64,000 nt of DNA from Atrina japonica. Taxonomy: Eukaryota > Mollusca > Bivalvia > Pterioida > Pinnidae. The stretch spans positions 372,001 to 436,000 of the forward strand of contig BROG01000558.1 of assembly GCA_030159075.1 (NCBI GenBank). Direction: 5' to 3'. The position numbers and the translations under genes are program-made. The stretch's first letter is position 1; the number at the start of each line of letters is the position of its first letter. Shown here piece after piece: positions 60,501-63,379 of this stretch. Under the pieces are notes generated by a model. The model was not told where the DNA came from. It ran no database searches and saw nothing but the letters and a program-made list of their open reading frames with translations.

Positions 60501-62232
60501 ATACCTCTTCATAAATTCTAGTAAATTCATTGGACAATAAGCGTTGAGTATTTTCCACTATCTCGGTCATTCCAGTCGATATTCAGCAGGGTGATATTCA
60601 ATAAAAATATCACATGCGCAGAAATGGATGTGCGTACGGTTCGTTTGTTTTTCCTATGTCATAATTAGGTGTAACCTCTAACGATGTATGAGTTGTGTAA
60701 CATATAAGTGGAACCGAAAGAAACAACCGAAATTAAATGATTTGACAGAATTGATATATCATTATCAAATATATTTGCTGAAGTCAGCCAAACAGACATG
60801 CTCGCTTGAGGCTAAAGATTCAAAAGTCGACGCAAAGAACGGTTTGGGTATCCAAGGCAGTTTGTATTACGAACGTGATAAACGTACGTACATGATGTGT
60901 AGATTTTTGCATGAATGAAGTATAAAGATAATACTAGGCCCACTGTTAAAGTTTATTTTGTGTTTTAAGTATTTCAATGGATAATATATGCTTCAATACA
61001 GTGGATCGGTATAATAAATATCCTTTCTACTTGCCTCTTTTTTCTTCTTCCCAGATGTCCAGCTCTGTATTTCTGTATATAAATGGATCCAATGCTTTGG
61101 CTATTCTGTATGGAACTGGTGGAGTGACTCTCTTTTTTAAGACCCGATCCTAAAATGAACGTTTACTGTTTGTAAAAACCAACTTATCCTAATCCAGGTC
61201 ATAAACGCTAACATCATGTATCACTCTATTCTGCCATAACTCCTGACTACGATCGTAGCAGAATATGTGTAACTTAGAGAGATACACAACTCATTATTGA
61301 ATTTTACAAGAAAATTACAATTCCAACAGTTGTCAACAGATTATACAAGAAAGTTTTCAATCCATTTTTAAGTGGTCTGACTCTCAAATTCTGTTTTGAA
61401 CAGATTTTCATTTTACATCCTAAACATGTTTAATGTAAAACATGTCATACAGATGCTGAATGATGTACTTTTGTACAGATAAAAGACAGGTGTTTTGTAA
61501 ATCACCTGTAATCTGCACTGTATAAATGTGTTACCTATAACAGGTTTATATAACCGACACTTAAATATAATCTATACATTTTACATACAGCAAAAGCACT
61601 CATAATCAAAGCAAGTATATAGTAAGTAACCGACTGTACATATATCTCACAGGTTTTCTTTTACAATGTGACTGATCAAAATTTATTGAACTTAACAAAA
61701 CGTAACATCCAGTAAAAGTGTGTTTTCAGCAGTGATGAAATTGTTTCAGCTTAACTGAACTTATAATGCAATTTTGACTTGATTTTAAGAGGTTGTGTTC
61801 AAATGGCATAATGTAGCCAGGTTCTGAGGTTAAAGGTCATGGTACCATCTGAAAGGCATTTCGAAAGTAATAAATAAGACATAACCCCGATTAAAGTTTT
61901 ACAAATTCAAGAGTCAACGTCAATAGATAAAAAAATCAAGGTAGCTTTAGATACCTCTCGTCACAAGGAATCTACATGGGAAATATCAAAGCTTTATCCT
62001 TCAGAGTTCAAATGATGCAGGTCAGGATAGTTTTTGCTCACGTACACCAATGATTACAATGGGTCATGGCAAAAGTTTAAGTCCTGGGAAGCTATTATTC
62101 TTCACAATCTGCCTTCACTACCAAAATTTGTTCAGAAGTAGCAATACAACAATCATAGAAATACCTACTCTGGCATCTTTACAACTAAAACAATCTCCAT
62201 CTTTACTGCTTCCTGTTGAATCTGGACTTCCC
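16788..62232 (-). CDS. OTUD4: OTUD4/ALG13-like gene, partial, six exons (Tudor-domain part)
   Basis: This is a minus-strand split gene whose exons run from right to left. Conceptual joining gives a peptide with a linker containing ALDPFIYRNTELDIW, then a Tudor domain with GDKCQ, GPIYHGHIQQIG, VVVYIEELGEK and TLRPA in order. That order and spacing match the Tudor region following the OTU domain in the OTUD4/ALG13 family. The family includes deubiquitinases (OTUD4) and glycosyltransferase-fused relatives (ALG13). The OTU catalytic domain is not in the window and should lie beyond position 64000; the 3' exons were not found. All junctions keep phase (0, 1, 0, 2, 1 from exon 1-2 to exon 5-6). Introns are about 1.0, 13.5, 19.2, 8.6 and 2.8 kb, packed with transposons. 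Seen: exons, splice sites, phases. Known: family architecture. Inferred: that the missing ends lie outside. The symbol is tentative because OTUD4 and ALG13 cannot be told apart from this part. Confidence 0.75.
17165..18845. repeat. 47-bp minisatellite, roughly 35 units
   Basis: The unit core is ctataagccatttcccaatc followed by atcgtctctaagaactcaat, with a period of 47 bp (e.g. 17221 to 17268). Units are highly similar in the first 900 bp and decay towards the right end. The array lies in the 2.8-kb intron between exons 5 and 6 of the OTUD4-like gene and makes up more than half of it. No spacers, so it is not a CRISPR array. Confidence 0.95.
18850..19600. other. intron sequence with an 87-bp duplication
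   Basis: The segment with tacttgcatttatttttttaaaaacg and caagtgaacaattttttttac occurs twice in tandem at about 19140-19290. The rest is unassigned. Confidence 0.6.
19603..19655 (-). CDS. OTUD4: exon 5 of the OTUD4-like gene (end of Tudor domain)
   Basis: This 53-bp exon has acceptor gatgtgatttcag and donor CAG|gtaagg. It encodes CEVTRDTLRPAKSSLKS after completing a Lys codon, and ends with one overhanging G. The x-V-x-x-x-x-L-R/K-P ending is where the Tudor domain of this family stops. Only one of its three frames is open with the correct phase on both sides. Confidence 0.75.
20120..20262. repeat. 28-bp tandem repeat, five units
   Basis: The unit aacctccaatttactttaca plus tttataaa repeats five times almost without change. 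It is preceded by an (AAAC)n run at 20072-20094. Confidence 0.95.
20265..20950. other. unassigned intron sequence
   Basis: Only a (TC)n microsatellite at 20463-20483 is recognised. Confidence 0.45.
20955..21960 (+). repeat. interspersed repeat family B, copy 2
   Basis: It starts caagagatcccagagggatt and contains three ggggcaagac/ggggtgagac units near 21236, 21360 and 21460, then repeated 'ccaagatggccacc' units at about 21590, 21730 and 21893. The internal period is irregular (about 100-165 bp). Confidence 0.75.
22040..22117. repeat. compound (GT)n/(TA)n microsatellite
   Basis: Two GT runs separated by ataaacacgcat, then a TA run, directly next to the SINE tail at 22121. Confidence 0.95.
22121..22386 (-). 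mobile_element. tRNA-derived SINE, copy with eroded head
   Basis: The (TTTG)n tail is on the left, then ttgtttaacgtctcactc, gagacgtcaccaaatgc, tatgctcggcacttacggcc and ttctttaacatgcc. The head ends aagagtcaagcgcgccaggc on the right. The tRNA-like head is shorter than in the 44.9-kb copy. Confidence 0.85.
22390..23160. other. unassigned intron sequence
   Basis: AT-rich, no gene or repeat recognised. Confidence 0.45.
23165..23310 (-). repeat. fragment of a second SINE-like family
   Basis: ttttgttttacgccatactc, aacaatctttcagtcatatg and acggtgtccagttt resemble the tail side of a different mollusc SINE. It is followed by aaaccccggttacctgggta and ccaccgaccatcc. No tRNA-like head is present. Confidence 0.5.
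23625..23731 (+). repeat. interspersed repeat family C, left part
   Basis: cagttatgtccccctcccca, then gttcaaggggcataactctg and tcaaaaattgtttgatagta. The family continues at 25320-25730 after a nested insertion. Confidence 0.65.
23732..23956 (+). repeat. interspersed repeat family D, left part (split)
   Basis: It starts gaagaggcccaatgggccat, runs through ttaggtgcctgtgacttgaa and gacaactttctcacacgtct, and breaks at atacaa. It resumes at 25122 with aaagtcaatcagttttgagt; the continuous form is seen at 31880-31931. Confidence 0.7.
23957..25121 (+). mobile_element. element E nested in repeat D, with tandem core of about 140 bp
   Basis: It begins caagatacccatggcccttg and ends cacatgagcaatcttgtgag. 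The interior has three units of 'caatcagatgccagggcggc catcttgg' (about 24614, 24753, 24918). The junctions are defined by the broken D repeat. The 126-codon frame across it (24598-24978) follows the repeat and is not taken as a gene. Confidence 0.65.
25122..25320 (+). repeat. interspersed repeat family D, right part
   Basis: aaagtcaatcagttttgagttattaatc, then cctgggttactgaagtgacc, ttgactttacaatcatgc and aagatgtaccaaa, matching 15935-16130. Confidence 0.7.
25320..25730 (+). repeat. interspersed repeat family C, right part
   Basis: Two tandem units of about 145 bp share ttggaaatttt, ggggcataa, tgtcaaaaattgtttga, ctagatattctcatgatgta and caatatgtgca. It ends with the hairpin gcccctctttcaatgaaggg. 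Confidence 0.7.
25966..26260 (+). mobile_element. complete tRNA-derived SINE
   Basis: The head carries an RNA polymerase III box A (TGGCTCAGTCGATAG, about 25977-25991) and box B (GAGTTCGAGTCCC, 26019-26031). Then come the conserved body (caggttggtttcctgtcttt, cacgttaaagaaccctcact, ggtgacgtctccatatgag) and an (AAAC)n tail. It is flanked by the perfect 13-bp target duplication ACCATATAGATTT (25953-25965, 26261-26273). The body is longer than a tRNA and has been retroposed, so it is a SINE rather than a working tRNA gene. It was moved by an L1-type machinery supplied elsewhere (inference). Confidence 0.95.
26341..26460 (+). repeat. possible end of a hAT-type element
   Basis: cagggttagagcttaacatt, atccaggtgtcacctgggcc and tccaagggtcc resemble the 'cagggctcgaaattaac' termini of bivalve hAT-derived elements. 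The other end was not found. Confidence 0.3.
26520..27580. other. unassigned intron sequence with a family F fragment
   Basis: About 27230-27330 matches family F in reverse orientation (gaagacaccatgatcttgct). The remainder shows no gene. Confidence 0.5.
27913..28187 (-). mobile_element. tRNA-derived SINE next to exon 4
   Basis: Tail (GTTT)n on the left, body gttgtttaacgtcccactca to ccgccagctggactcgaact, and head agagtcgagcactctactaa..ccaggccggctc on the right. It is flanked by the perfect 10-bp duplication CCGTATCATC (27903-27912, 28188-28197). Its right edge lies 37 bp from the donor side of exon 4 (28224), on the intron side, so it inserted very close to a splice site without destroying it. 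Confidence 0.95.
28224..28321 (-). CDS. OTUD4: exon 4 of the OTUD4-like gene (core of Tudor domain)
   Basis: This 98-bp exon has acceptor cctttgttgcag and donor AA|gtaagt, both strong. It encodes 32 residues: VVSDAGPIYHGHIQQIG, NGED, then PVVVYIEELGE, plus two bases. The pattern Y-x-x-H-I-Q followed by V-x-V-x-I-E-E-L-G-E is the signature of the Tudor domain in OTUD4 and ALG13 proteins. It carries the aromatic strand and the acidic strand end. The AA overhang plus the G of the next exon makes a Lys codon. This is the most diagnostic exon in the window. Confidence 0.88.
28330..30780. other. unassigned intron sequence
   Basis: AT-rich. Two near-copies at about 30540-30590 and 30660-30705 (ccacctctaagaaggcaatg, aacctaa..tgtacaagaaata) are the only repeat seen. 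No exon signal recognised. Confidence 0.45.
30785..30890 (+). repeat. SINE 3' fragment
   Basis: ccaaaatttgaagcccttca, ccagcatttggtgag, attctttagtgggacatt and an (ACA)n tail match the last 100 bp of the SINE at 25966. Confidence 0.8.
30890..31735 (+). repeat. repeat family H, diverged tandem units
   Basis: ggtcaaggtcaa, ggaggtcatgat, cctcatrgttatacacctac, ggatatcagcctaggtcaaa and ggccaagacagga recur two to four times between 30890 and 31735. The pattern resembles the aligned repeats of mollusc non-coding elements. No gene seen. Confidence 0.6.
31800..31935 (+). repeat. repeat family D, left part, broken by the TTAA element
   Basis: tgtctgtgaccttgaccttt, gatcctatgaccttgaaatt, taacaactttctcatatat and aaaagtcaatcagttttgag, then TTAA. 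The family resumes at 32951 with the same TTAA and tatatacaactctaccctgt, as in 15950-15985. Confidence 0.75.
31936..32950 (+). mobile_element. 1.0-kb TTAA-flanked non-autonomous DNA element
   Basis: It is bounded by TTAA at 31932-31935 and 32951-32954, and inserted into repeat D. The ends AGCGGTATGAGCTGTC and AGCAATATAAGATGTC (reverse of the right end) match at 12 of 16 positions. A TTAA duplication is the mark of piggyBac- and Kolobok-type elements; which one is not decided here. A related left end lies inverted at 54890-55037. It encloses an unexplained minus-strand frame at 32238-32417. Confidence 0.75.
32238..32483 (-). CDS. unassigned small frame inside the TTAA element
   Basis: From the ATG at 32417 the frame gives 59 residues, and it is open for about 20 codons upstream. 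It includes MPGGVRQSMIICVKNDEAEN and ends KPRKRPILPDLGMK before a stop. Its composition looks protein-like (balanced charged and hydrophobic residues, Pro/Arg-rich end) unlike the AT-driven chance frames nearby. No family recognised. It may be a captured exon or a remnant of the element's former coding region. Confidence 0.3.
33034..33165 (+). repeat. mollusc 'gggaaataaatcccataag' repeat
   Basis: It matches 6590-6720 (aagggtcaacctgacaattt, cggccctattgac, tttgtagaactttgcatgc). A partial block starting at its gacaattgcg word follows at 33415 after the MITE at 33223. Confidence 0.7.
33166..33204. repeat. A-rich (AAAAAC)n simple repeat
   Basis: Poly-A with regularly spaced C residues. Confidence 0.9.
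33223..33401. mobile_element. 179-bp pogo/Tigger-type MITE, copy 1
   Basis: The ends CAGTAAAACCTGTATATAGG and (reverse) CAGTAAAACCTGCTATAGCG are inverted. It is flanked by TA at 33221-33222 and 33402-33403. CAGT ends with a TA duplication are typical of the pogo/Tigger branch of the Tc1/mariner superfamily. Too short to code. A second copy in the opposite orientation lies at 39956. Confidence 0.88.
33510..34154 (+). repeat. interspersed repeat family A, intact copy
   Basis: It begins caagaggcccaagaggacct and ends gctcaggtgagctaaaa. The words ctcacctgag near the start and ctcaggtgag at the end form a short inverted pair. This class of non-coding repeat is widespread in mollusc genomes. The copy provides the empty-site reference for the 8.1-kb element. 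Confidence 0.8.
34155..36540. other. unassigned intron sequence
   Basis: No exon with the correct phase, no repeat unit recognised. Frames of 60-95 codons here lack any family resemblance. Confidence 0.45.
36544..37570 (+). repeat. 1-kb interspersed repeat family G, copy 1
   Basis: It aligns along its length with 56071-57067 (cagtctatgccaataacatc, gcaaatcaatcgcatatcgc, aaaaaagcacattgtgtgct, ggaacccaacaac). A segment of about 100 bp around 37205-37310 has no counterpart. An (AC)n run at 37372-37390 sits where copy 2 has a long (TA)n. No transposase recognised, no clear inverted ends. Confidence 0.8.
37372..37390. repeat. (AC)n microsatellite in repeat G
   Basis: About nine AC units. Confidence 0.95.
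37912..38327. repeat. 49-bp minisatellite, about 8.5 units
   Basis: The unit is taacaacatgacacaggtcc, taccaattgttaacgtccac, ttggtgtct. Diverged single units reappear at about 39110-39165 and 39217-39270. The 62-codon frame crossing its right end follows the repeat. Confidence 0.92.
38330..39950. other. unassigned intron sequence with outlying 49-bp units
   Basis: Besides the two outlying units the duplicated word ttctatagag(c/t)atttt(t/c)attatgttt is seen at about 38339 and 39179. No gene. Confidence 0.5.
39956..40132. mobile_element. 177-bp pogo/Tigger-type MITE, copy 2
   Basis: The ends CAGTAAAACCTGCTATAGTG and (reverse) CAGTGAAACCTGTATATAGG are flanked by TA at 39954-39955 and 40133-40134. 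The sequence is the reverse complement of copy 1 with scattered substitutions (ttttttcaagtcccttgac is common to both). Confidence 0.88.
40135..41200. other. unassigned intron sequence
   Basis: AT-rich, no gene, one poly-A run at about 40296. Confidence 0.45.
41205..41517 (+). repeat. interspersed repeat family F, copy 2
   Basis: Diverged match to 2895-3212 in the same orientation (aaacctccacacct, tgttctgtcctatatacaga, gagaaatatcaaaacgagat, tggtgtctt). Confidence 0.75.
41622..43020. mobile_element. 1.4-kb inverted-repeat DNA element
   Basis: The left end tataccatatttgtccttga followed by aagggcacctg pairs imperfectly with the right end (reverse: tatatgccgtatttgacctt, aaaagtgcaccggg). Both sides abut TATATA sequence, so the exact duplication cannot be read. 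No transposase frame is visible, so it is non-autonomous. Confidence 0.55.
43186..43676 (+). repeat. interspersed repeat family A, diverged copy
   Basis: It starts caagaggcccatgagccaca and shares tgaatcatgcatcc, aaaatcactcag, ttaaagagggttac and catcaaaatcccttcagg with the 33.5-kb copy. It runs into a (GACA)n tract at 43591-43612. Confidence 0.7.
43720..44360. other. unassigned, with a short block shared with 51.8 kb
   Basis: About 43938-44035 (atttcatagacacgtgtagt, cgtttgttttcatcc) matches the reverse of the foldback at 51753-51876. Confidence 0.5.
44606..44626. repeat. (TA)n microsatellite
   Basis: About ten TA units. Confidence 0.95.
44896..45180 (-). mobile_element. tRNA-derived SINE
   Basis: (TTTG)n tail, body ttgtttaatgtcccactcaa to ccaccagctggac, and head agagtcgagcacgctaccga..ccaggctggct on the right. 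It is flanked by a 12-bp target duplication with two changes (cagtaaatcttg at 44884-44895, cagcaaatctcg at 45181-45192). Confidence 0.93.
45466..45520 (+). repeat. start of a family A/D type repeat
   Basis: caagaggcccatgggccttg, acagtcacctgagg, then interrupted by the MITE at 45522. Confidence 0.6.
45522..45781. mobile_element. 260-bp MITE with TACWGTATGTGTAC ends
   Basis: The left end TACTGTATGTGTAC and the reverse of the right end TACAGTATGTGTAC match at 13 of 14 positions. It contains a short tandem duplication (atttcagcgctctcaggggg, tatagact, twice). Probably TA-targeted; class not assigned. Confidence 0.6.
45849..46860 (+). repeat. interspersed repeat family B, copy 3, with 156-bp tandem core
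   Basis: It starts gagatcccagatcttggcac. aagatggctgcctgt recurs at 46362, 46518 and (as aagatggccgcctgt) 46674, period 156 bp. Since 156 is three times 52, a 171-codon frame (46349-46864) runs through it with a 52-residue repeat (IQDGCL, ILDS, ISRRSLQ). I treat the frame as a by-product: the same repeat lacks it elsewhere. Confidence 0.82.
46871..47120 (+). repeat. interspersed repeat family A, partial copy
   Basis: It shares aaaacattccttcatca, gaatgcatcatagtgaat, gaatgaaaatgacaaagtcc, atcactcagaaa and cagcagttctgga with family A. Both ends are missing. It adjoins the family B array to its left. Confidence 0.65.
47120..47520. other. unassigned intron sequence next to exon 3
   Basis: No repeat or gene recognised. 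Confidence 0.45.
47523..47581 (-). CDS. OTUD4: exon 3 of the OTUD4-like gene (start of Tudor domain)
   Basis: This 59-bp exon has acceptor ctatttttcttcag and donor CAG|gtaaga. It encodes EEIRREKCKFVTFSAGDKCQ once the split first codon is completed. GDKCQ matches the first beta strand of the OTUD4/ALG13 Tudor domain, where a G-D-x-C-Q pattern precedes the variable loop. It ends in phase 0 and the next exon at 28321 continues directly with VVSDAGPIYHGHIQ. The flanking introns are the two longest seen here. Confidence 0.8.
47585..48450. other. unassigned intron sequence
   Basis: A 26-bp direct duplication (aaatttagattctgtggagg) at about 48296-48345 is the only feature seen. Confidence 0.45.
48451..49266. 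repeat. 19-20-bp minisatellite, left part
   Basis: Unit cagttatctacagatcccc with variants (cttatctacaggtccccag). About 40 units. It continues at 50350 after the hAT insertion. Confidence 0.95.
49604..49870 (+). pseudogene. hAT transposase N-terminal remnant
   Basis: It starts MWKFLEGVKPPEKKQK and continues to GRKWLNFSDDKNDLYMVH, a stop, then LCKQCQITRENER and a second stop at about 49873. The W-x-x-F/L..CxxC layout resembles the zinc-finger N-terminus of one hAT transposase group, just before the dimerisation region. In-frame stops and the deletion make it non-functional. Confidence 0.55.
49951..50136 (+). pseudogene. hAT transposase C-terminal remnant
   Basis: It reads TDEIPTFDPTKAINLWNTEG then IKSRRPNTQPYG and an acidic tail ending in a stop. 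The FDPxxAIxxWxxxxxRRPN pattern is the C-terminal end of the same hAT group. The catalytic core between 49870 and 49951 is missing. Confidence 0.6.
50350..50700. repeat. 19-20-bp minisatellite, right part
   Basis: Same unit as 48451-49266 (ttatctacagatccycagg). A 100-codon frame here is a translation of the repeat (YLQIP and YLQVP units). Confidence 0.93.
50700..52095. other. unassigned intron sequence with a foldback element
   Basis: About 51753-51876 is a small inverted repeat: acatgtgcagtcatttgttt against gaaacaaacgactgcacaag, separated by about 60 bp. The rest shows no gene. Confidence 0.55.
52230..53041 (-). mobile_element. hAT element inserted in the mariner-type transposase
   Basis: The 14-bp ends CAGAGGTGTTTACC are perfect inverted repeats. 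The 7-bp TGTTATC is duplicated at 52223-52229 and 53042-53048 (8 bp with one mismatch, as expected for hAT). The empty site lies just after WGDKILHEIT of the transposase. At 812 bp it is far shorter than an autonomous hAT, keeping only an N-terminal frame. Confidence 0.85.
52504..52797 (-). pseudogene. hAT transposase N-terminal zinc-finger remnant
   Basis: The 97-codon frame starts MSAKRKAEDASDVERVL and has TSYHELWPFLTKSQRGDYYV, then CTICASDFSCAHAGKNDC and SRHVESKTH. The CxxC..H..H arrangement with a following Lys-Asp is the BED-like zinc finger that opens one hAT transposase group. The rest of the protein is deleted, so it is at most a DNA-binding fragment. Confidence 0.65.
54180..54885. 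other. unassigned intron sequence
   Basis: No gene or repeat recognised. Confidence 0.4.
54890..55037 (-). repeat. end of a TTAA-type element, second copy
   Basis: Read on the minus strand from TTAA (55038-55041): agcgatatgagctgctgtag, accatctggtggttagaata, catgcgtataattgcaacaa. This aligns with 31936-32065. Its other end is uncertain; tttaaactgcaatatctaag at about 51175 is a weak candidate. Confidence 0.6.
55045..56065. other. unassigned intron sequence
   Basis: A perfect-looking hairpin gggccctag..ctaggggccc at about 55848-55875 is the only feature. No gene. Confidence 0.45.
56071..57067 (+). repeat. 1-kb interspersed repeat family G, copy 2
   Basis: It aligns with 36544-37570 in the same orientation. 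The microsatellite position is occupied by a 67-bp (TA)n (56765-56831) instead of (AC)n. Confidence 0.8.
56765..56831. repeat. (TA)n microsatellite
   Basis: About 33 uninterrupted TA units. Confidence 0.97.
57075..57520. other. unassigned intron sequence
   Basis: A poly-G run at about 57204-57216; no gene. Confidence 0.4.
57528..57584. repeat. (TA)n microsatellite
   Basis: About 28 uninterrupted TA units. Confidence 0.97.
57594..57622. repeat. stranded unit of the 25-bp minisatellite
   Basis: caatgttggacatgtgacat plus atatacaa is one unit of the array that otherwise starts at 58702. The element at 57623 lies between. Confidence 0.85.
57623..58701. mobile_element. 1.08-kb element splitting the 25-bp minisatellite
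   Basis: The ends CAGGGTTTT and AAAACCCTG are inverted, and ATACAA occurs at both flanks (57617-57622, 58702-58707), although it is also part of the satellite unit. CAGGG ends suggest a hAT-type element (inference). Its frames are short and no transposase was recognised. Confidence 0.6.
58702..59430. repeat. 25-bp minisatellite, about 29 units
   Basis: Unit acaatgttggacatgtgaca plus tatat; ggac recurs every 25 bp (59047, 59072, 59097, 59122). Minus-strand units have no stop in any frame, so a 257-codon frame (58621-59394) runs through with a 25-residue period (CHMSNIVYMSHVQD..). I do not call it a gene. Confidence 0.95.
59611..60074 (+). mobile_element. miniature LTR retroelement (TRIM-like)
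   Basis: Two direct repeats of about 170 bp, 59611-59785 and 59906-60074, start TGTAACAGTCATGGAT. The first ends ATGTTACA, so the LTR has TGTAACA..TGTTACA inverted ends. Between them are only 120 bp: a possible primer site TGGCAGCTAG six bases after the left LTR, and a polypurine tract gcggagggggtag directly before the right LTR. There is no room for gag or pol. The LTRs differ at many positions, so the insertion is old. A 5-bp target duplication was not found. Confidence 0.7.
60080..61030. other. unassigned intron sequence
   Basis: A 76-codon plus-strand frame (60688-60918) and a short minus-strand frame with an ATG at about 60575 look protein-like in composition. Neither has recognised homology or a supported splice partner. 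Confidence 0.4.
61035..61149 (-). CDS. OTUD4: exon 2 of the OTUD4-like gene (LDPxIYRN motif)
   Basis: The 115-bp exon starts after cgttcattttag and encodes 38 residues plus one base. It contains VPYRIAKALDPFIYRNTE followed by LDIWEEEKR. The ALDPxIYRNxExDxW pattern is a conserved landmark just before the Tudor domain in OTUD4/ALG13 proteins. The donor reads AGAG|gcaagt, the strong consensus of a GC-AG intron rather than GT-AG. The overhanging G joins AA at the start of the exon at 47581 to give a Glu codon, which confirms this junction across about 13.5 kb. The nearest GT, five bases downstream, would lengthen the exon by five bases and shift the frame. Confidence 0.8.
61150..62168. other. intron between exons 1 and 2
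   Basis: No repeat or further exon recognised. Confidence 0.45.
62169..62232 (-). CDS. OTUD4: candidate exon 1 of the OTUD4-like gene (linker)
   Basis: The acceptor is a good polypyrimidine tract ending ctgttttag, and the donor is gtaggt. The exon reads GSPDSTGSSKDGDCFSCKDAR after one base completing an upstream codon. This hydrophilic, low-complexity stretch would suit the disordered linker between the OTU and Tudor parts. With this donor the exon ends in phase 0, as the next exon at 61149 requires. A donor four bases further on (gtattt) would break the phase. No homology is claimed; support is splice signals, position and phase only. Confidence 0.45.
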
Positions 62233-62390
62233 CTAAAACAGAAATAAAATATTTGAATCAACATCTATTTCAGCATGTTAGTGAGAAATAAAGAAAATAG
62301 AAGAAGAATGTGTCTGAGGATATGAATGCTCCAGCTCAAGCTGGCTTGCAAAACTTTAAAACAATTTTTAGAGCCTTTGTTATTAGAAGC

Positions 62391-63376
62391 ATAACCTATA
62401 CCATGACATGTACATAACCAATACCATGACATGTACATATAACCTATACCATGACATGTACATAACCTATACCATGACATGTACATAACTTATACCATGA
62501 CATGTACATATAACCTATACCATGACATGTACATATAACCTATACCATGACATGTACATAACCTATACCATGACATGTTCATAACCTATACCATGATGAC
62601 ATGTACATAACCTATACCATGACATGTACATATACTATGATGACATGTACATATAACCTATACCATGACATTTACATATACCATGACATGTACATATAAC
62701 TTATATCATGACATATACATAACCTATACCATGATGACATGTAAATAAACCTATACCATGACATGTACATAACCTATACCATGACATATACATAACCTAT
62801 ACCATGATGACATGTGCATATAACCTATACCATGATGACATGTACATATAACCTATACCATGACATGTACATAACCTTTATCATGATGACATGTACATAT
62901 AACCTATACCATGACATGTACATATAACCTATACCATGACATGTACATAACTTATACCATGACATGTTCATAACCTATACCATGATGACATGTACATAAC
63001 CTATACCATGACATGTACATATACTATGATGACATGTACATATAACCTATACCATGACATTTACATATACCATGACATGTACATATAACTTATATCATGA
63101 CATATACATAACCTATACCATGATGACATGTACATATAACCTATACCATGACATGTACATAACCTATACCATGACATATACATAACCTATACCATGATGA
63201 CATGTGCATATAACCTATACCATGATGACATGTACATATAACCTATACCATGACATGTACATAACCTTTATCATGATGACATGTACATATAACCTATACC
63301 AAGACATGTACATAACCTTTACCATGATGACATGTACATATAACCTATACCATGACATGTACATAACCTATACCAT
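62391..63376. repeat. 23-bp minisatellite with variants, about 40 units
   Basis: Unit ataacctataccatgacatg plus tac, with 22-26-bp variants (catgatgacatg, acatataac). A higher-order duplication is visible: the stretch from about 62565 to 62880 is repeated at about 62965-63270 almost unchanged. Chance frames of 73 and 91 codons lie in it. Confidence 0.95.
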
Positions 63377-63379
63377 TAT

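Noticed and set aside
60688..60918. 76-codon plus-strand frame
   Set aside because: Reasonable composition but no recognised family, no splice partner, and it lies in an intron of the opposite-strand gene.
61051..61149. Plus-strand acceptor-like ttttttcttcttcccag followed by an ATG frame
   Set aside because: It is the reverse of exon 2; the minus-strand reading carries the conserved ALDPxIYRN motif.
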